Shown here: piece by piece, positions 35,337-47,800 of the stretch | Numbering within the stretch: position 1 is the first letter of the stretch | Layout: every line of letters begins with the position of its first letter | Origin: Gonocerus acuteangulatus | Taxonomy: Eukaryota > Arthropoda > Insecta > Hemiptera > Coreidae | Direction: 5' to 3' | NCBI GenBank assembly: GCA_946811695.1 | Contig: OX328125.1 | Span: forward strand, 105,488,876 to 105,552,875 | DNA length: 64,000 nucleotides | Position numbers and translations under genes: made by a program | The notes under the pieces: generated by a model | Told to the model about the DNA's origin: nothing | Database searches by the model: none | What the model saw: the letters and a program-made list of their open reading frames with translations, nothing else

Positions 35337-36881
35337 AACTTAAAGTTAACAGTATAGGATCATCTGAGATGAAATATAACGTTTTGTTTTTTTTTCTGCA
35401 TTCTTCATAGCCCTCAGTTGTGCTTTTAAGCAAAAATTAACAATTCAAATTGTTATTATTGGTGAAATGAGAATACAAGAGATTGGAGAAGAACTTCACT
35501 GTTTTGGGAATTGGAAAATAAGTTTGTGACAATATGCCTGTTTGATTAATCTGAAGATACCATTCAAATTTACATAAAAAAAAAAAAAAAAATCTTCAAA
35601 AGATTTCATGTATTCATTTAATTTGTGATAACAGAATATTATGTTATACAAATTATTTTTTCTTCCCAAGTCAGTTACCGAAAGAGGTTTAAGAAAAAAA
35701 AGACAAGTGTACGATTTTCAAGTTAATTTATTATGCATTACTTAAAAGAACCAGTGAATAACTCCATACATATAATAGTACATTAAACATCTGAATCATA
35801 GAACAATGTTCCAACATTAAACACTTACTTGTTACTGTTTTAAATGCGAGCCCTTCTTTCATAAAAATAGTATTTACATCGTATTCATAACTTTCTTTAT
35901 ACGAAAATATCACCAGCTTTATTACTACTCTTCATACACTACTAAGGTACATCCATTTCTTCTTTTTTTTTTTAGTTTTTAAATATTTTTTACTTATTTG
36001 AACAACTATTATATGCTAAAATGGTTTCACAACTTGCATAATCAATCTTATGAATGACTTGAGACAACAATCACTATTACATTAATAATTTAGTTGACAA
36101 AATATTTTTATGAAAGCACATTAAAAATGGAATGAAATTCAATTATTATAAGTAGTTTTAAATATTTTAATGCTTGGACATTGAGCTGCTGTTTAGCACA
36201 AGAACAAAGTTTTTATGCGTTATCATTATCAATAACAGTGAAAATGCTATAAGAGGTGTAAAGGCAAACTCCGAAATATTGAATAATACAAAAATTCTAA
36301 TTCTCAATCCAAAATCAGTCTCATAGTCCGACCAAGGCTTTTCACAGCTTTCGTTAACAATACTTTCCTAGCCAGCCACCCCCTAGTATAAAAAAAAAAA
36401 AAAAAAAAAAAAAATGCTCGTGGAGGCCACAAATAATTGGCAGTTATTACTTTCCAAAACAGTTAACAAGGTTTTTTTTGTGACACTACCACATCGATAA
36501 CATAGAATAAATCCCTTGACTTTTGGAGGGAATATATTATCATTGAACACTTAACATTCAATGGCTATTTTTTGAAAAATACGGTAATTTTTGTTTCGAT
36601 AAATTTTTGTACTTTATTTATATAATATTTATATATTAATCGACATTTTTAACACTATTCGTAAACACTGGGACAAATATAATATACAAGATATCTTTCA
36701 TTTTTTTTATATATATATAGAAAATAAATTTCATACTTAACAAAATAATAGAAACTAAAAATATGGTAAACACAGTAATTAAGTACATTTATAAAACAAT
36801 TTCCAAATACATTTATACAATTTATTTATAAAATCTTTATATATATTTATAATATTTTAATGTATACAATATATATATTTT

Positions 36882-36884
<3 letters not shown>

Positions 36885-36914
<30 letters not shown>
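36885..36914. repeat. (AT)n microsatellite
   Basis: About 15 TA units in the presumed 3' flank of E74. Confidence 0.9.
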
Positions 36915-36920
<6 letters not shown>

Positions 36921-38106
36921 AGAAAAAGTATGAACACAAGAGAGAAAGGGAAAAATAAAAGAGAGAAATAGAGAATAAATAAATTATACACAAGAATTTG
37001 CTTACAATAAAATACAACTCTACTCATGGTCATGGTAGGCTCAAAGGTATTTACAAATGAGAGAATTGGTCGAAAATGTGGCAGTGCTTGCCGGTTATAC
37101 CAATCGTGAGATCACATCGTTCGAGTGGTAAGTGTCATGTGGTACATTAACCCACCTCTCTCTCTTTCTATTTTCACTCTCAGAATCCAAAGTTTTCCAC
37201 CTTCTGTTTTTTTTTTTTTTTGTTTTTTAAATACGATTTAACAAACATTTATAAGAAAATGAGCAACATTTTAATTACAGACTATATCATAGATTTCTGT
37301 ACAGGTGCAATATACATTTAAAAGAGACATTTATCTCTCAGTGATTTAGAAAACAACGATTTGGATTTACGAGGTAGAGAAATTGTATTTCCCCTATTTT
37401 GACGAACAAGATGAAAAAATTATTTTACAGAAAGCTGTACAACAACATCGGAACAACATCAATATATAACATTTATCTCTACAGCAGTATAATAACACAC
37501 ATAGAATTTGAAAAATACACAACAAACTTACATATCTACAGCATACGGCTATCATACAGCTTTCAAGGGGTACATCTGTTGATGGAATTTGGAAACAAAA
37601 AAATATTATTTGCAACAAATAATTGTGTTCTACACCACTGAAAAAAATTAATGGGATGTATAATGTAAAAATCAAACGGGAAATTAAAAATAATAGATGA
37701 AAATTGAAATAAAATAAAAAATATGTATGTATAAAAAAAAAAAAAACAGAACGTGAAAAACATAATTATAGGAGAGTAGGGCGGGGTTTAAGAAAATGTA
37801 GCAAACAACACCAAACACACATATTACAACCCAAACCCAACCAAGGGGTAAATTTGTCATTTGATAATAGAATACAAAAATAAGAATCTTATATTTAAAC
37901 CTTTAAAAATTCAACTATTGAGTCGATTCGTTGCTAAAAGACACTTATTAAAAACATATAGCATCCATAAACGACACATGAAATAGCCATATCGTATGAG
38001 CACGTGTCAAACAACCAGAATGCAACATTTATAGAATATTTAAAAACTTCATACAAAAAACAATGTTGGTTTGTTAAATAGCTGGTTTGGGTTGAATATT
38101 GGTGGG

Positions 38107-38215
38107 TCACGCTCCGGAACAGTCTATCTCGACGATATCTTTTGGAACGTCAACAAATTGATAGACAAGCCGTTGACCGTCCACCTTTGCAAGGATCCCT
38201 CGTTGATAGTAGTAC
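38107..38215 (-). CDS. Eip74EF: E74 ETS exon 2 and stop
   Basis: [20 protein letters not shown] followed by [15 protein letters not shown] and TGA. Confidence 0.95.
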
Positions 38216-41200
38216 CTGAAAAAATAAAATAATAAACAAATTAATCAAAATTGCTAATAAAAGATAAGAGGATATATAGAATTTACAGGAATAAATTGAT
38301 TTTTAATAATAATTACATACATTTTATGAGAGATATATTACCTTAGAGCCCTGCCCATGGTTTCGTAGTTCATGTCAGGTTTGTTTTTGTGAAGACCCCA
38401 GAGTCTAGAAACAGCTTTTGAGTCAACAAGTTTGAAAACGCCCTTTTCTCTGTTGGTCCACTTAATGTACCTTGGGCAGTAATCACGATCCTGGAGCAAT
38501 TTCAGTAGGAACTCCCAAAGGTATGTTGTAGAGCCTGTAAAAGAAATACAATTAGTAAATAGAAATTTGAAGAATATGTATATTTTATTTTTAAGTTGTC
38601 TAGTCCATCTGCTAATGGGTTATAGGTATATCTCGCCCAAAATAGGTTTTCTACTAACACCTCATTATTTTGCCGAAGACCTGTCCAGCTTCATCAGTTT
38701 TGTTAGCCACTTAAGCTACTAAAAAAATGAGATATCCAAGTTCTAGAGAAATAGTTTGTTGTTAGCAGAAATCCTATAGATCAAGTAACAATAGGAAAGG
38801 AGTCAATATATTATGTTTTGTTGACATCATCCAACGATAACTCACCTTCGCGTGATTTGCGCTTAGGTCCTGTAGCAGTGGGGCAATCTCCACTCCTTGA
38901 CCTCTTCACTTTCTTTTTCATTCTGTGTTGGAGGCCCAGCTCAAGGAGGTAGAAGTCATCGTGTGAACTGGAGGCTGCAGCTTGTATCACAGTAGCTCTT
39001 GGTGGGGACGGAGGCTGAGGCTGTGCGAAATAGTTCGTTGGGGGACCCATATACCCTCCTCCTCCTCCCGTGTAACCTTCTGTACTATCTGTAAAAAAAA
39101 AAAAAAAAAAATATTTAGACTTACTTGTAGACTAAATTCATACTAAAATTGTATAGGAAATGTTTCAGATGAAATTAACAAAAATGCATCACAATAGTGA
39201 CGATATCCCAATGTATGTGTTATTTGACTATAAAAACATTTGACTGGGAAGGATAAGTGGTTAGGGGAAGTTAGAAGAGGAACTAAGAAGAAAGAGCCTT
39301 CATTTTCAGCTTAAATTATGTTTATGTAATTTATGTTTTGACTTGAACTATTTAATAGCATGTCATCAAAGAAAACTGAATATCTGAAATTATTATTATT
39401 CCCTCACATTGAAACCAATCCCCCCAACCTAATCCATTAAAACTAGGAAGAATACTGTACAAGAAGAATAATTGAAATACTGTGCAGCATGAGTAACTAT
39501 GGATGCTTACAAAGTGAGGTGGAAAGTATAGAAACCGCACTTATACTCATGGGGGTTTATAGGAAATAATTTCGGGGGGGAGGCTAGGAGAATTTCGAGG
39601 GGGGAGCTGGGAGCATTTGGGGGTATGGAATACTAACAATCTAGAACTTGGAATAGTTTTAGCCAACTAAAACGCGATTACACCGAAAGTTAAATATTTT
39701 TTCTGAACTAAGTGATCTTATTTCACATGTGATTTATGAGACATTTTTACCGATCAAATCAAAATTTCGAGGGGGCTGCATTCCCCTCAGCCCCCCTTAT
39801 ATACGGCAATGCTTGTACTGCTGAAGCACTTTTGAAAGCGTGAACTAACAATTAATGTGATGGAGGCAAATCTTAGATGGATGTGAATATCTAGATATTC
39901 TAGGCATCCCTAATTTTTTGGGGTTCTAAGACAAAAAGAACAATGTACATCATACTTTCCAGTAGCCAAATCTTATTCTTCCCTGTTGTGATTTAACATT
40001 AGGACTTATTGGTACTTACAATACAAGCTAGTGCAATTTATTGTAGTAGCCAAGGTGTGAAGGTATGAGAGGGGTTGGAGGGGGGGGGGGAGGCAGAGAC
40101 GTCCTCCCTTGAACCTTCACTATAAATAGTGGGAGAGCGGACGACGGAGCTGCTGCCCGGTAAATATTTGGCAGAGGGTGGGGATGGCCTTGGATACACC
40201 AACATGGCTGCTCCTTCCCGCTCGTACGTTGACCATCTCACCGCGTCGTCGGTTAGGAGGAAACAGCTTTTCTTTCCGCCTAACTTAACTCCTAACCGCT
40301 AAACATTTATCCTATAGACCATTCCGGTGTTAAACAGATCCAATTCTGTACCTCGCTTCTTTTGAGCTTCATTTTCCTCAAAACCATTGGAATGCCCGAA
40401 AAGAAAAGAGGATGTGGATAAGGAATAAACTTACCGAATGTATTTCTGTCTAATTTCGCCCAAGTTTCCTCTAAAAGATCTTTCTAAATTCCAAGCGAAG
40501 GCCTACAAGATCAACAGCTTCTTGCCTCCAATGCCGACTCAATGTTTTTTTTTTGTGTTTAACGGCGTACCAACGATTGGGCTATTAACGCCGGGCTATC
40601 TACAGGTTGCCACCCTTTTATAATACCAACAGCACGAGGTCGGTCACCCATTCAGGTTCTGACCACGCCCGACGTTGCTTAACTTCGGTGATCTACGGGA
40701 ACCGGCGCATTCAACGTGGCTATGGCCGTTGGCGACTCAATGTTGTTAGTCTTTTTAATAATAGCATAATAATAACAAATTCTGCTTCAAAAGGATAAGA
40801 GATTTAAGAGACCCTCAAATCATTAAAGCTTTGGAAGAAAGCAAAATATACAGAAACGAATGAGCCCAAACAATTAATGTTTGGGAGGGAACTTAAATTG
40901 AATAGATCCATGCAAAAGGGGCTTCGGTCCAAAATCCGTAGCTTTGAGAAAACTATAATGAAGCCCTTTCTGCATGGAATAATAACATTTGGACTATTAT
41001 TCTATGACAATTATGTATTAGACTGAAGTCCTGAGACAACGAATCCATCACTAACTCATGTTGGGTAAAAATGGACTGAAGCCCTATTTGCTTGGATGGA
41101 TTTAATTGCGCTTAAAGCACATTTGAAGGCGATTACCTAAAAAATAAGGTTTGGGAGATAGACTAACTGACCTGGCAGTGGGGTCTTACTAATAGTGAAT

Positions 41201-44200
41201 CGCTAGCTGGATCTCAAATGAAGGGTTTAGAGAAAACGCAGGAATCCTTCGGTGGTGAGAATCATGGAGTTGTACCATAATTCTCCAGGATACAACATCC
41301 GAGATAGTATAATTCATGCGTCTAAAGTTATGTAAACACCGCTTGAGGAAGTGGTATGATGAAAGACCAACGGAAAACCTACAACTATACCTTGAAAGAT
41401 ATTTTTGACGTAATATTCCAGAAAAATTAAGATAGGGATGTTAGCCAAGAGTCTTGAGGAAAGAAGCAGCGATCGAGGAGGCAGGAAGAGGTGCCGAGGA
41501 AGGGGCGGGCATTATGTAACAGCGGCCTTGGCATTGAGCCGCACGGAGTGGGGGAACCGTATCCGGGAAACAATTAGTGAAAAATAGCTTTTCTCACGTC
41601 TCCTCTTCCAACAGCCATCTCTTCTTATATTTCAGCCATCTTAAAGCTCAGGGCAGTAGGGTTCCAATCGGTAACAGCTGGACTTTCCACCAAAAAGCCG
41701 TACAAGAAACGGCATTTTCGTATTTCTGAGAGAATCTTCTTAAAATACCGTTTGAAGAAATCATCAAATTCTTCATCTTTAAAGATACAATTTTTGGGAT
41801 GGCAGATTGAAAAGTAAACCTAAACTTAACATAGTTTTCAGCAAGGGCAACCTAAATGAAGGGTTTCAGCAACCTAAACGTTTTGCAAAGAACTGTCTGG
41901 AATCGCCTTAATCCCTTCCTCGTCATTGTGCATGCTCTCGGAAGAGAAGGGACCAAGTTCTGCACAAGAAGAACCTTTGGCCTTCATGGAGTATTCATTA
42001 TCTGCAAGGTTGTTTGTAAAAATAAAGTAGTTGTAATTCACAAGCGATTGAGTTAATTTAATGAAGTTTTGTTTCCTTGTGCGGATGTTATTGGGTTATA
42101 TTATTGCATGTATTTTCCTGAGTTAGGTTTTCCTCAGGAAGGACCGTAACCAACGGAGCATTATTTAGAGACTCAGGCCGTTTGAAGGGTTTAGAAGGGC
42201 GATTTCTTTTGAATGCTAGATTTGAGGGAACCAACAGAAACTACGATGACCCTTGCGGATTGGCTGCACTACTAGCGATTTATGTAAACATATCGAAGTA
42301 TGAAGTTAGGTGAAATCTTCAGTGTTAGCTAATATACTAGTGAGGATGTAAGATGGAGGAGAGGCAGGGAAGAGTCAAGGGCAGGGCTGAGCGGCTATAT
42401 TAGGCGAGGGATGGCAGTTGGCAAGCCTGCCGCAAGTGCAACGACACACTGACTTTGGCCAAGGTCGGCGAGCATGCGCGCCGCTTCCGGGGCTCTCTCC
42501 CCCCACTCTATCTCGCTCTTTAGCCTCTCTCACCTGCCGGACGCACCGTCAAACCTTAGCAAGTCTTCACTAACGTATCGGCTCTATTTACAACTTGTGT
42601 GTTGTTTACTGCGCAACACGCCGAAGGGCAGGAGTTGATTACTAATAGCTCCAATCAATGTCTTCTCTAATTAAAAACGGTTCACTTATGACATACCGTA
42701 TTTGCAAATGTCCACTCTGCTAGGCGAAGGACATCCGCGTCTGCTGGTTTCACGTTACTTTTGATTGTGGCATTATTAATAGACCAAGTAATTGTGTCCA
42801 ACTGTGGTGGAAAAATTTCTACGCGGAACAAAAACTTTAATCGAAGACTTAACCATTAAATATTGTTGACGAATGCTGATGCATTGGCTTCCTTCTTCAG
42901 CGGTCATTCTTTCGGAAGCGAAAAGGAGTACCAGTAATAAAAATACTCCTCAGCGAAGGACCCTTAGGACGAAGCCTTACACGCCATCCTAGAAGCTTTA
43001 ATCCAAATAATGAAACAATACGCTCAAAGAGATGAGCGATAACTGATTCTCTTTGGGACTTGGAATACTGCAAGCGGCACAAAACGGATGCAGAGATATA
43101 CCAGAATGTTAAGAAAATGAAAACGGAATCGGGGTAAGTGGGCGAAGTAGGGAGAAGACCAAGAATAGAAGAGCGTTTATAGAAAGAGAAAGGAGGTAGC
43201 GAAAATGAAAGGGGCGAGGAAAGAAAGAGGCCACAGGGAAAGGTTTGTCCTGGTTCTCTTTCCTCTTCGCGGGAGGATCCTACTTACACAATTAGTTATA
43301 CTCCAACGGAACTAAGGAAGGAACTCAAGAGGAACTTAAGCAGGCCCATTTGCAGTACGACTTAGTTGGACTACTAGTTGGATAGCCGACTCCACTCACG
43401 CTCCGACTTACTATCCAACTTGCGATCCAACTTTAGTCCTTGTCTGCTTAAAAGACTGTGTACATTGCTCACGATCCGAAAAATGTATCGAGTGCAGCCT
43501 GATGATGTCCGAAGGTCAAGGACTGACTGAGTTAAGTTGGACGACTTAGATCCGACTCCAGTCACGCTTCAACACTGTCGCCAGTCGGATGTCGGACCTT
43601 CGAGTCACGATCTAACTTCGGAAGTTGGACTACAAGTCGTACTGCAAATCGGAACGTGAATGGCCTGCTTTAGTAAGAGGCGCGGTTCTTTAATAAAATA
43701 CAATATAATAATAATAATTTAGGATCTTTTAAACAAAACATTCTTTTGAAATAATCCACTACATTTTGTGTTCATTTAGTGTTGTTTGAAAAGTACAGGT
43801 GTACAGATATAGAAATCTTATTAAAGTACCAGTATAATCTTCTTTTATCTATTCGTCTAACGTTAATCAAACTGGATAAGGATGAAGAAAACCTACGAAA
43901 CCTCAATTATATAACCAATACATATTTCTTGAATGGAAATCGAGGATATGCAAATTTAAATGCTTTAAAATACAATCTGATGCGGTTCACGATTAGGCTT
44001 GACCTTTGTCTGATTCAGTGATGTAGCTCAAAGAAATGTTTTAACATGATTTTTACAAACCGCTAGACATGATGTTAAACAATTAACAATAACAGGCTAT
44101 ATTTAATATTGATAGTCTATTATTTCCGATGCTTTTATGTAAATATTCTATATCAAATCAGATTGATAACCTCTATTAAGAGCTGAGAGTTTGCAGACTA

Positions 44201-44708
44201 GTTTACATAGAAGTCAGTTTTCCTTATTACAAGGTCAAATAGGAAAGCAATTCTAGCAGGTGTGAATAAGTTTACTGCCACCAGAGTTGGGCATAATTTT
44301 ATTTATAAATAAAAATACGAATTTATTCGTACTTCATATATTTGTGAATATGAATATAAATAAATTCGTACTTCATATATTTGTGAATACGAATATAAAT
44401 AAATTCGTATTCATAAGTGTGAATACGAATTTATTTTTATTCACATATATTAAATATAAAAATACAAATAAAATTTTATTCGCAAATTTTTCTGCGAATA
44501 AAAATAAATTCACAGAAAAAATTGTAAATAATCACAAAAAATGTGAATATTTACAAAAAATCGAATGATTAAAAAAAATTACATTAAAATATACGAATAA
44601 AAATTTATTCACATTATAATTTGTCAATAAAAATTTATTCACAATAAAATTCGCAAATAAATTATGAATTTATTCGTATTAAGATGATATTACGAAAGTT
44701 ATTGAACG

Positions 44709-44749
<41 letters not shown>

Positions 44750-44848
44750 GCGTTTAACGTCTAGGTTATTAGCGCCTAGATTTTTTGTTTACTCCACCGC
44801 GAGACCACCAGCCATGCTGCAGGGACACAATTTGTCATCTGTACCTCC

Positions 44849-44885
<37 letters not shown>

Positions 44886-47800
44886 GGCACCTTCAATAAC
44901 TTTCGTAATATCATTTTAATACGAATGAATCCATAATTTATTTGCGAATTTTATTGTGAATAAATTTTTATTCACAAATTATAATGTGAATAAATTTTTA
45001 TTCGTATATTTTAATGTAATTTTTTTTGTAATCACTTGATTTTTTGTAAATATTCACATTTTTTGTGATTATTTACAATTTTTACTGTGAATTTATTTTT
45101 ATTCGCAGAAAAATTTGCGAATAAAATTTTATTTGTATTTTTATATTTAATATATGTGAATAAAAATAAATTCGTATTCACACTTATGAATAAGAATTTA
45201 TTTATATTCGTATTCACAAATATATGAAGTACGAATTTATTTATATTCGTATTCACAAATATATGAAGTACGAATAAATTCGTATTTTTATTTATAAATA
45301 AAATTATGCCCAACTCTGCTTCAAACTATGAACAATTCGAATAAAATTCCCCAAACCATTTGAAATAATATTATCATAATTGTGGAACAATGTATAATCG
45401 TTACACTAAACAAATATAATGTTCAATTATGAGTATTGATCTTTGCTTTTAGAATGATTCACGAATAATTGGGGTATTCGAGACAACACTTGCACTTGTT
45501 GGTCTCATACGTAAATTCCGGAAACAGTGAAACCGAGAGGAAATGGGGGGGGGGATGCAACAGGTGAGACGGAAGTAGCCCCATTCCGCTACACCGGATA
45601 CGGAAGCAGCCATCTGACCACTAGGTGAGGGACGCACTCATTACCGGGTCAGACCCGCGACCTCACTATCACACATACCATTGTCAAAGATAAACATTGT
45701 AATTTCGAATCCACCGAACTAACAATCAGCCCAGCACATTGTGGATGGAGCAACCGACAGTTGTAAGTGACCCCAAATGCGCAATGACGAACTAATGGGT
45801 TTATAACATCGGATATATGATTGACACAGGTTATGCTTGTCTAAATAAGGGTCAAGAATAAATTTGAATTAACTAATGCATACTGTACGCTCACACTATT
45901 GTTTAGACAGTTATTATTCAAGAAACAATTAGTTATACACCCGCACTCTCAAGTAATTTTATTTGCACTTTGGATAAGTGGACATAAGTTTGCTAACTCA
46001 GTTCACCAATTAAGTAAATACTTTTACTAAGTAGCCTAACCAGAGGGAAAAATTAAGCTTCAAGGGCTAATTAAAACTGAAATTGCATACATTAACTGCA
46101 GTTTTTTTTGTTGAAAAATATGAATATGTGTAGAGAGGATTTTTTTTTTTTCTCAAAATCTTCTAAAAGCCATTAAAGCTAAAATATTGTCCTAACAGAA
46201 ACTAAGGACTTTTGTAATTACATTCTTTGGGTATTTAAATTTCTGCTTCGAATTCAATTTTAGAGGAAGGTGGACACCATACGTGACGGTTCACTAAAGT
46301 TCAAACCAGTGAAAGTCGTACTTTCTGCATGATTGTTCGACAAAGTGATACGAAATTCAAAATAAATGGAGTAAAGATCTTTATTTCCTATCAAGCCAGG
46401 ATTTCTTAAATTGGTTATGGTATTTATTGGCTTATTGGTCTTATACCAAATCACTCCTTCCAGGTTAAAGAAGGGTCATGAAAATTTCCAATGAACCTCA
46501 TTTGCCCCAATCCGTGGATAAAAGAGAAATTTTATGAACATTTGGGATGGTCACTATTGTTTCTGTAATGAATAAAATGTTAATAATCTGTGATGTACTT
46601 ACAACTCCTGCTCTGGTAGATGGAAGATGGACTGGAGGTGGCAACAGCTGGGTGCTGGGCTTGTTGGTAGTAGGGCGAAAGAAAGTGTGCGGCAGGGTAG
46701 AGGGGCGCGGACATACCACCACTCTCGGGACTGCGTCTGCATGAACCTCCTGAACAAAATATGCACACAATCAACAAAAAATATACTCAATACCATAAGA
46801 TAAAATAACAAAAATTAAATAAATTAAGTGAACAATAGGGGTCAGTACTTTAAATGGTCAAAAGGATTTACAATACTACAGTACCAACCATCATTAAAAA
46901 CTTGTGTCACATATATAGTACTCACATATATTTTTATAATATTAAAAACAAAACAAATTTAAGAAATTACAATATAAAAAAAGAACAGAAAAAGGAAACT
47001 CTGAAATAATGATGCAAAACAGGTATGTAACAATTTAAGTACGTACAATTCAATTTACAAGAAATTCTGTAAACAGAAAATTGAAGTCCCAAAAACCTCA
47101 ACCTCTTAAAAAATTGTACACGTTACTTACCGGTTTTACAACCATTACACAATTCCTCAGATGCCCATAAACACGACAGTTGTTGCGGCGAAATATTATA
47201 TTCAGCTGCAAAACTCAAAATTTAGTTCTTGGGATTACAATAAAATGTGATAAATGCTTTATTCCACTCTTCGAGTAAAACAATAATATACCGACTGATA
47301 TTAAACTTTTTTTGGGATACAAATTTTAGTTTATGTGCCATTAAATTATTTTTATATTTGTTAAATATTTTAAGACTTGAGTGGAATAAAGCAACATTTA
47401 TACAACACGTTGCGAGTATTCAAATAATATTTACGATTTTATTCATAATATCAAAATTAAATAAAAAAAAACTCTATTTGATATGATTTACTTAACAAAA
47501 ACAATATTCTCTCAATGTTCTTAGGAAAAAAATTGCACTTTATATTTCCATAGTTAGGTTGTCTAGTTGTTTATTAAAATTTATTATATGAATTTTATAT
47601 TTTAAATGAAGTTCCTGTTTCGTTTGGTCTCGATTTATTAGAAAGTAAGTAAATATTTTCATTAAATTTCCTAACTATCGTGTACAGAATCTTATATTTT
47701 TTGGACTTGGATAATTTCTTAGTTGTATTGTTTTCTTATAATATTATTTTATTTGTTTTTACTATTTTATTGTTAGTATTATTTTATTTTTTGGTTATTC

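Larger units (their letters stand above)
32487..38106. other. Region between ETS-B and E74, including the likely E74 3' UTR
   Basis: Very AT-rich. The part just below 38106 is probably E74 3' UTR on the - strand; many AATAAA-type signals make its end uncertain. SINE family A (33073-33236), A runs at 34579-34609 and 36390-36413 and AT microsatellites (35279-35328, 36885-36914) are the only features I can name. Confidence 0.55.
39089..46602. other. E74 7.5-kb intron with promoter-like and mobile sequences
   Basis: Contains a MITE (39548-39812), a possible alternative promoter and leader (40021-40260), the 5S-headed SINE (40547-40732), a MITE (40899-41107), a GC-rich block (42360-42600), a Harbinger-like element (43339-43669) and a palindromic element (44282-45318). 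Long introns before the ETS exons are where E74 genes place isoform promoters. Confidence 0.6.

Noticed and set aside
40623..40732. 5S rRNA gene
   Set aside because: Diverged from 5S, joined to a SINE body and tail and flanked by a TSD; there is no T-run terminator at the gene end.
44287..45313. Two nearly identical 93-codon ORFs on opposite strands
   Set aside because: They are the same repeat arm read in opposite directions within a palindromic MITE; the product is a low-complexity Asn/Lys/Phe repeat.
46498..46811. Five overlapping ORFs on both strands
   Set aside because: Only the - strand frame with [11 protein letters not shown] fits splice sites and phases of E74; the others are shadows of this GC-rich exon.
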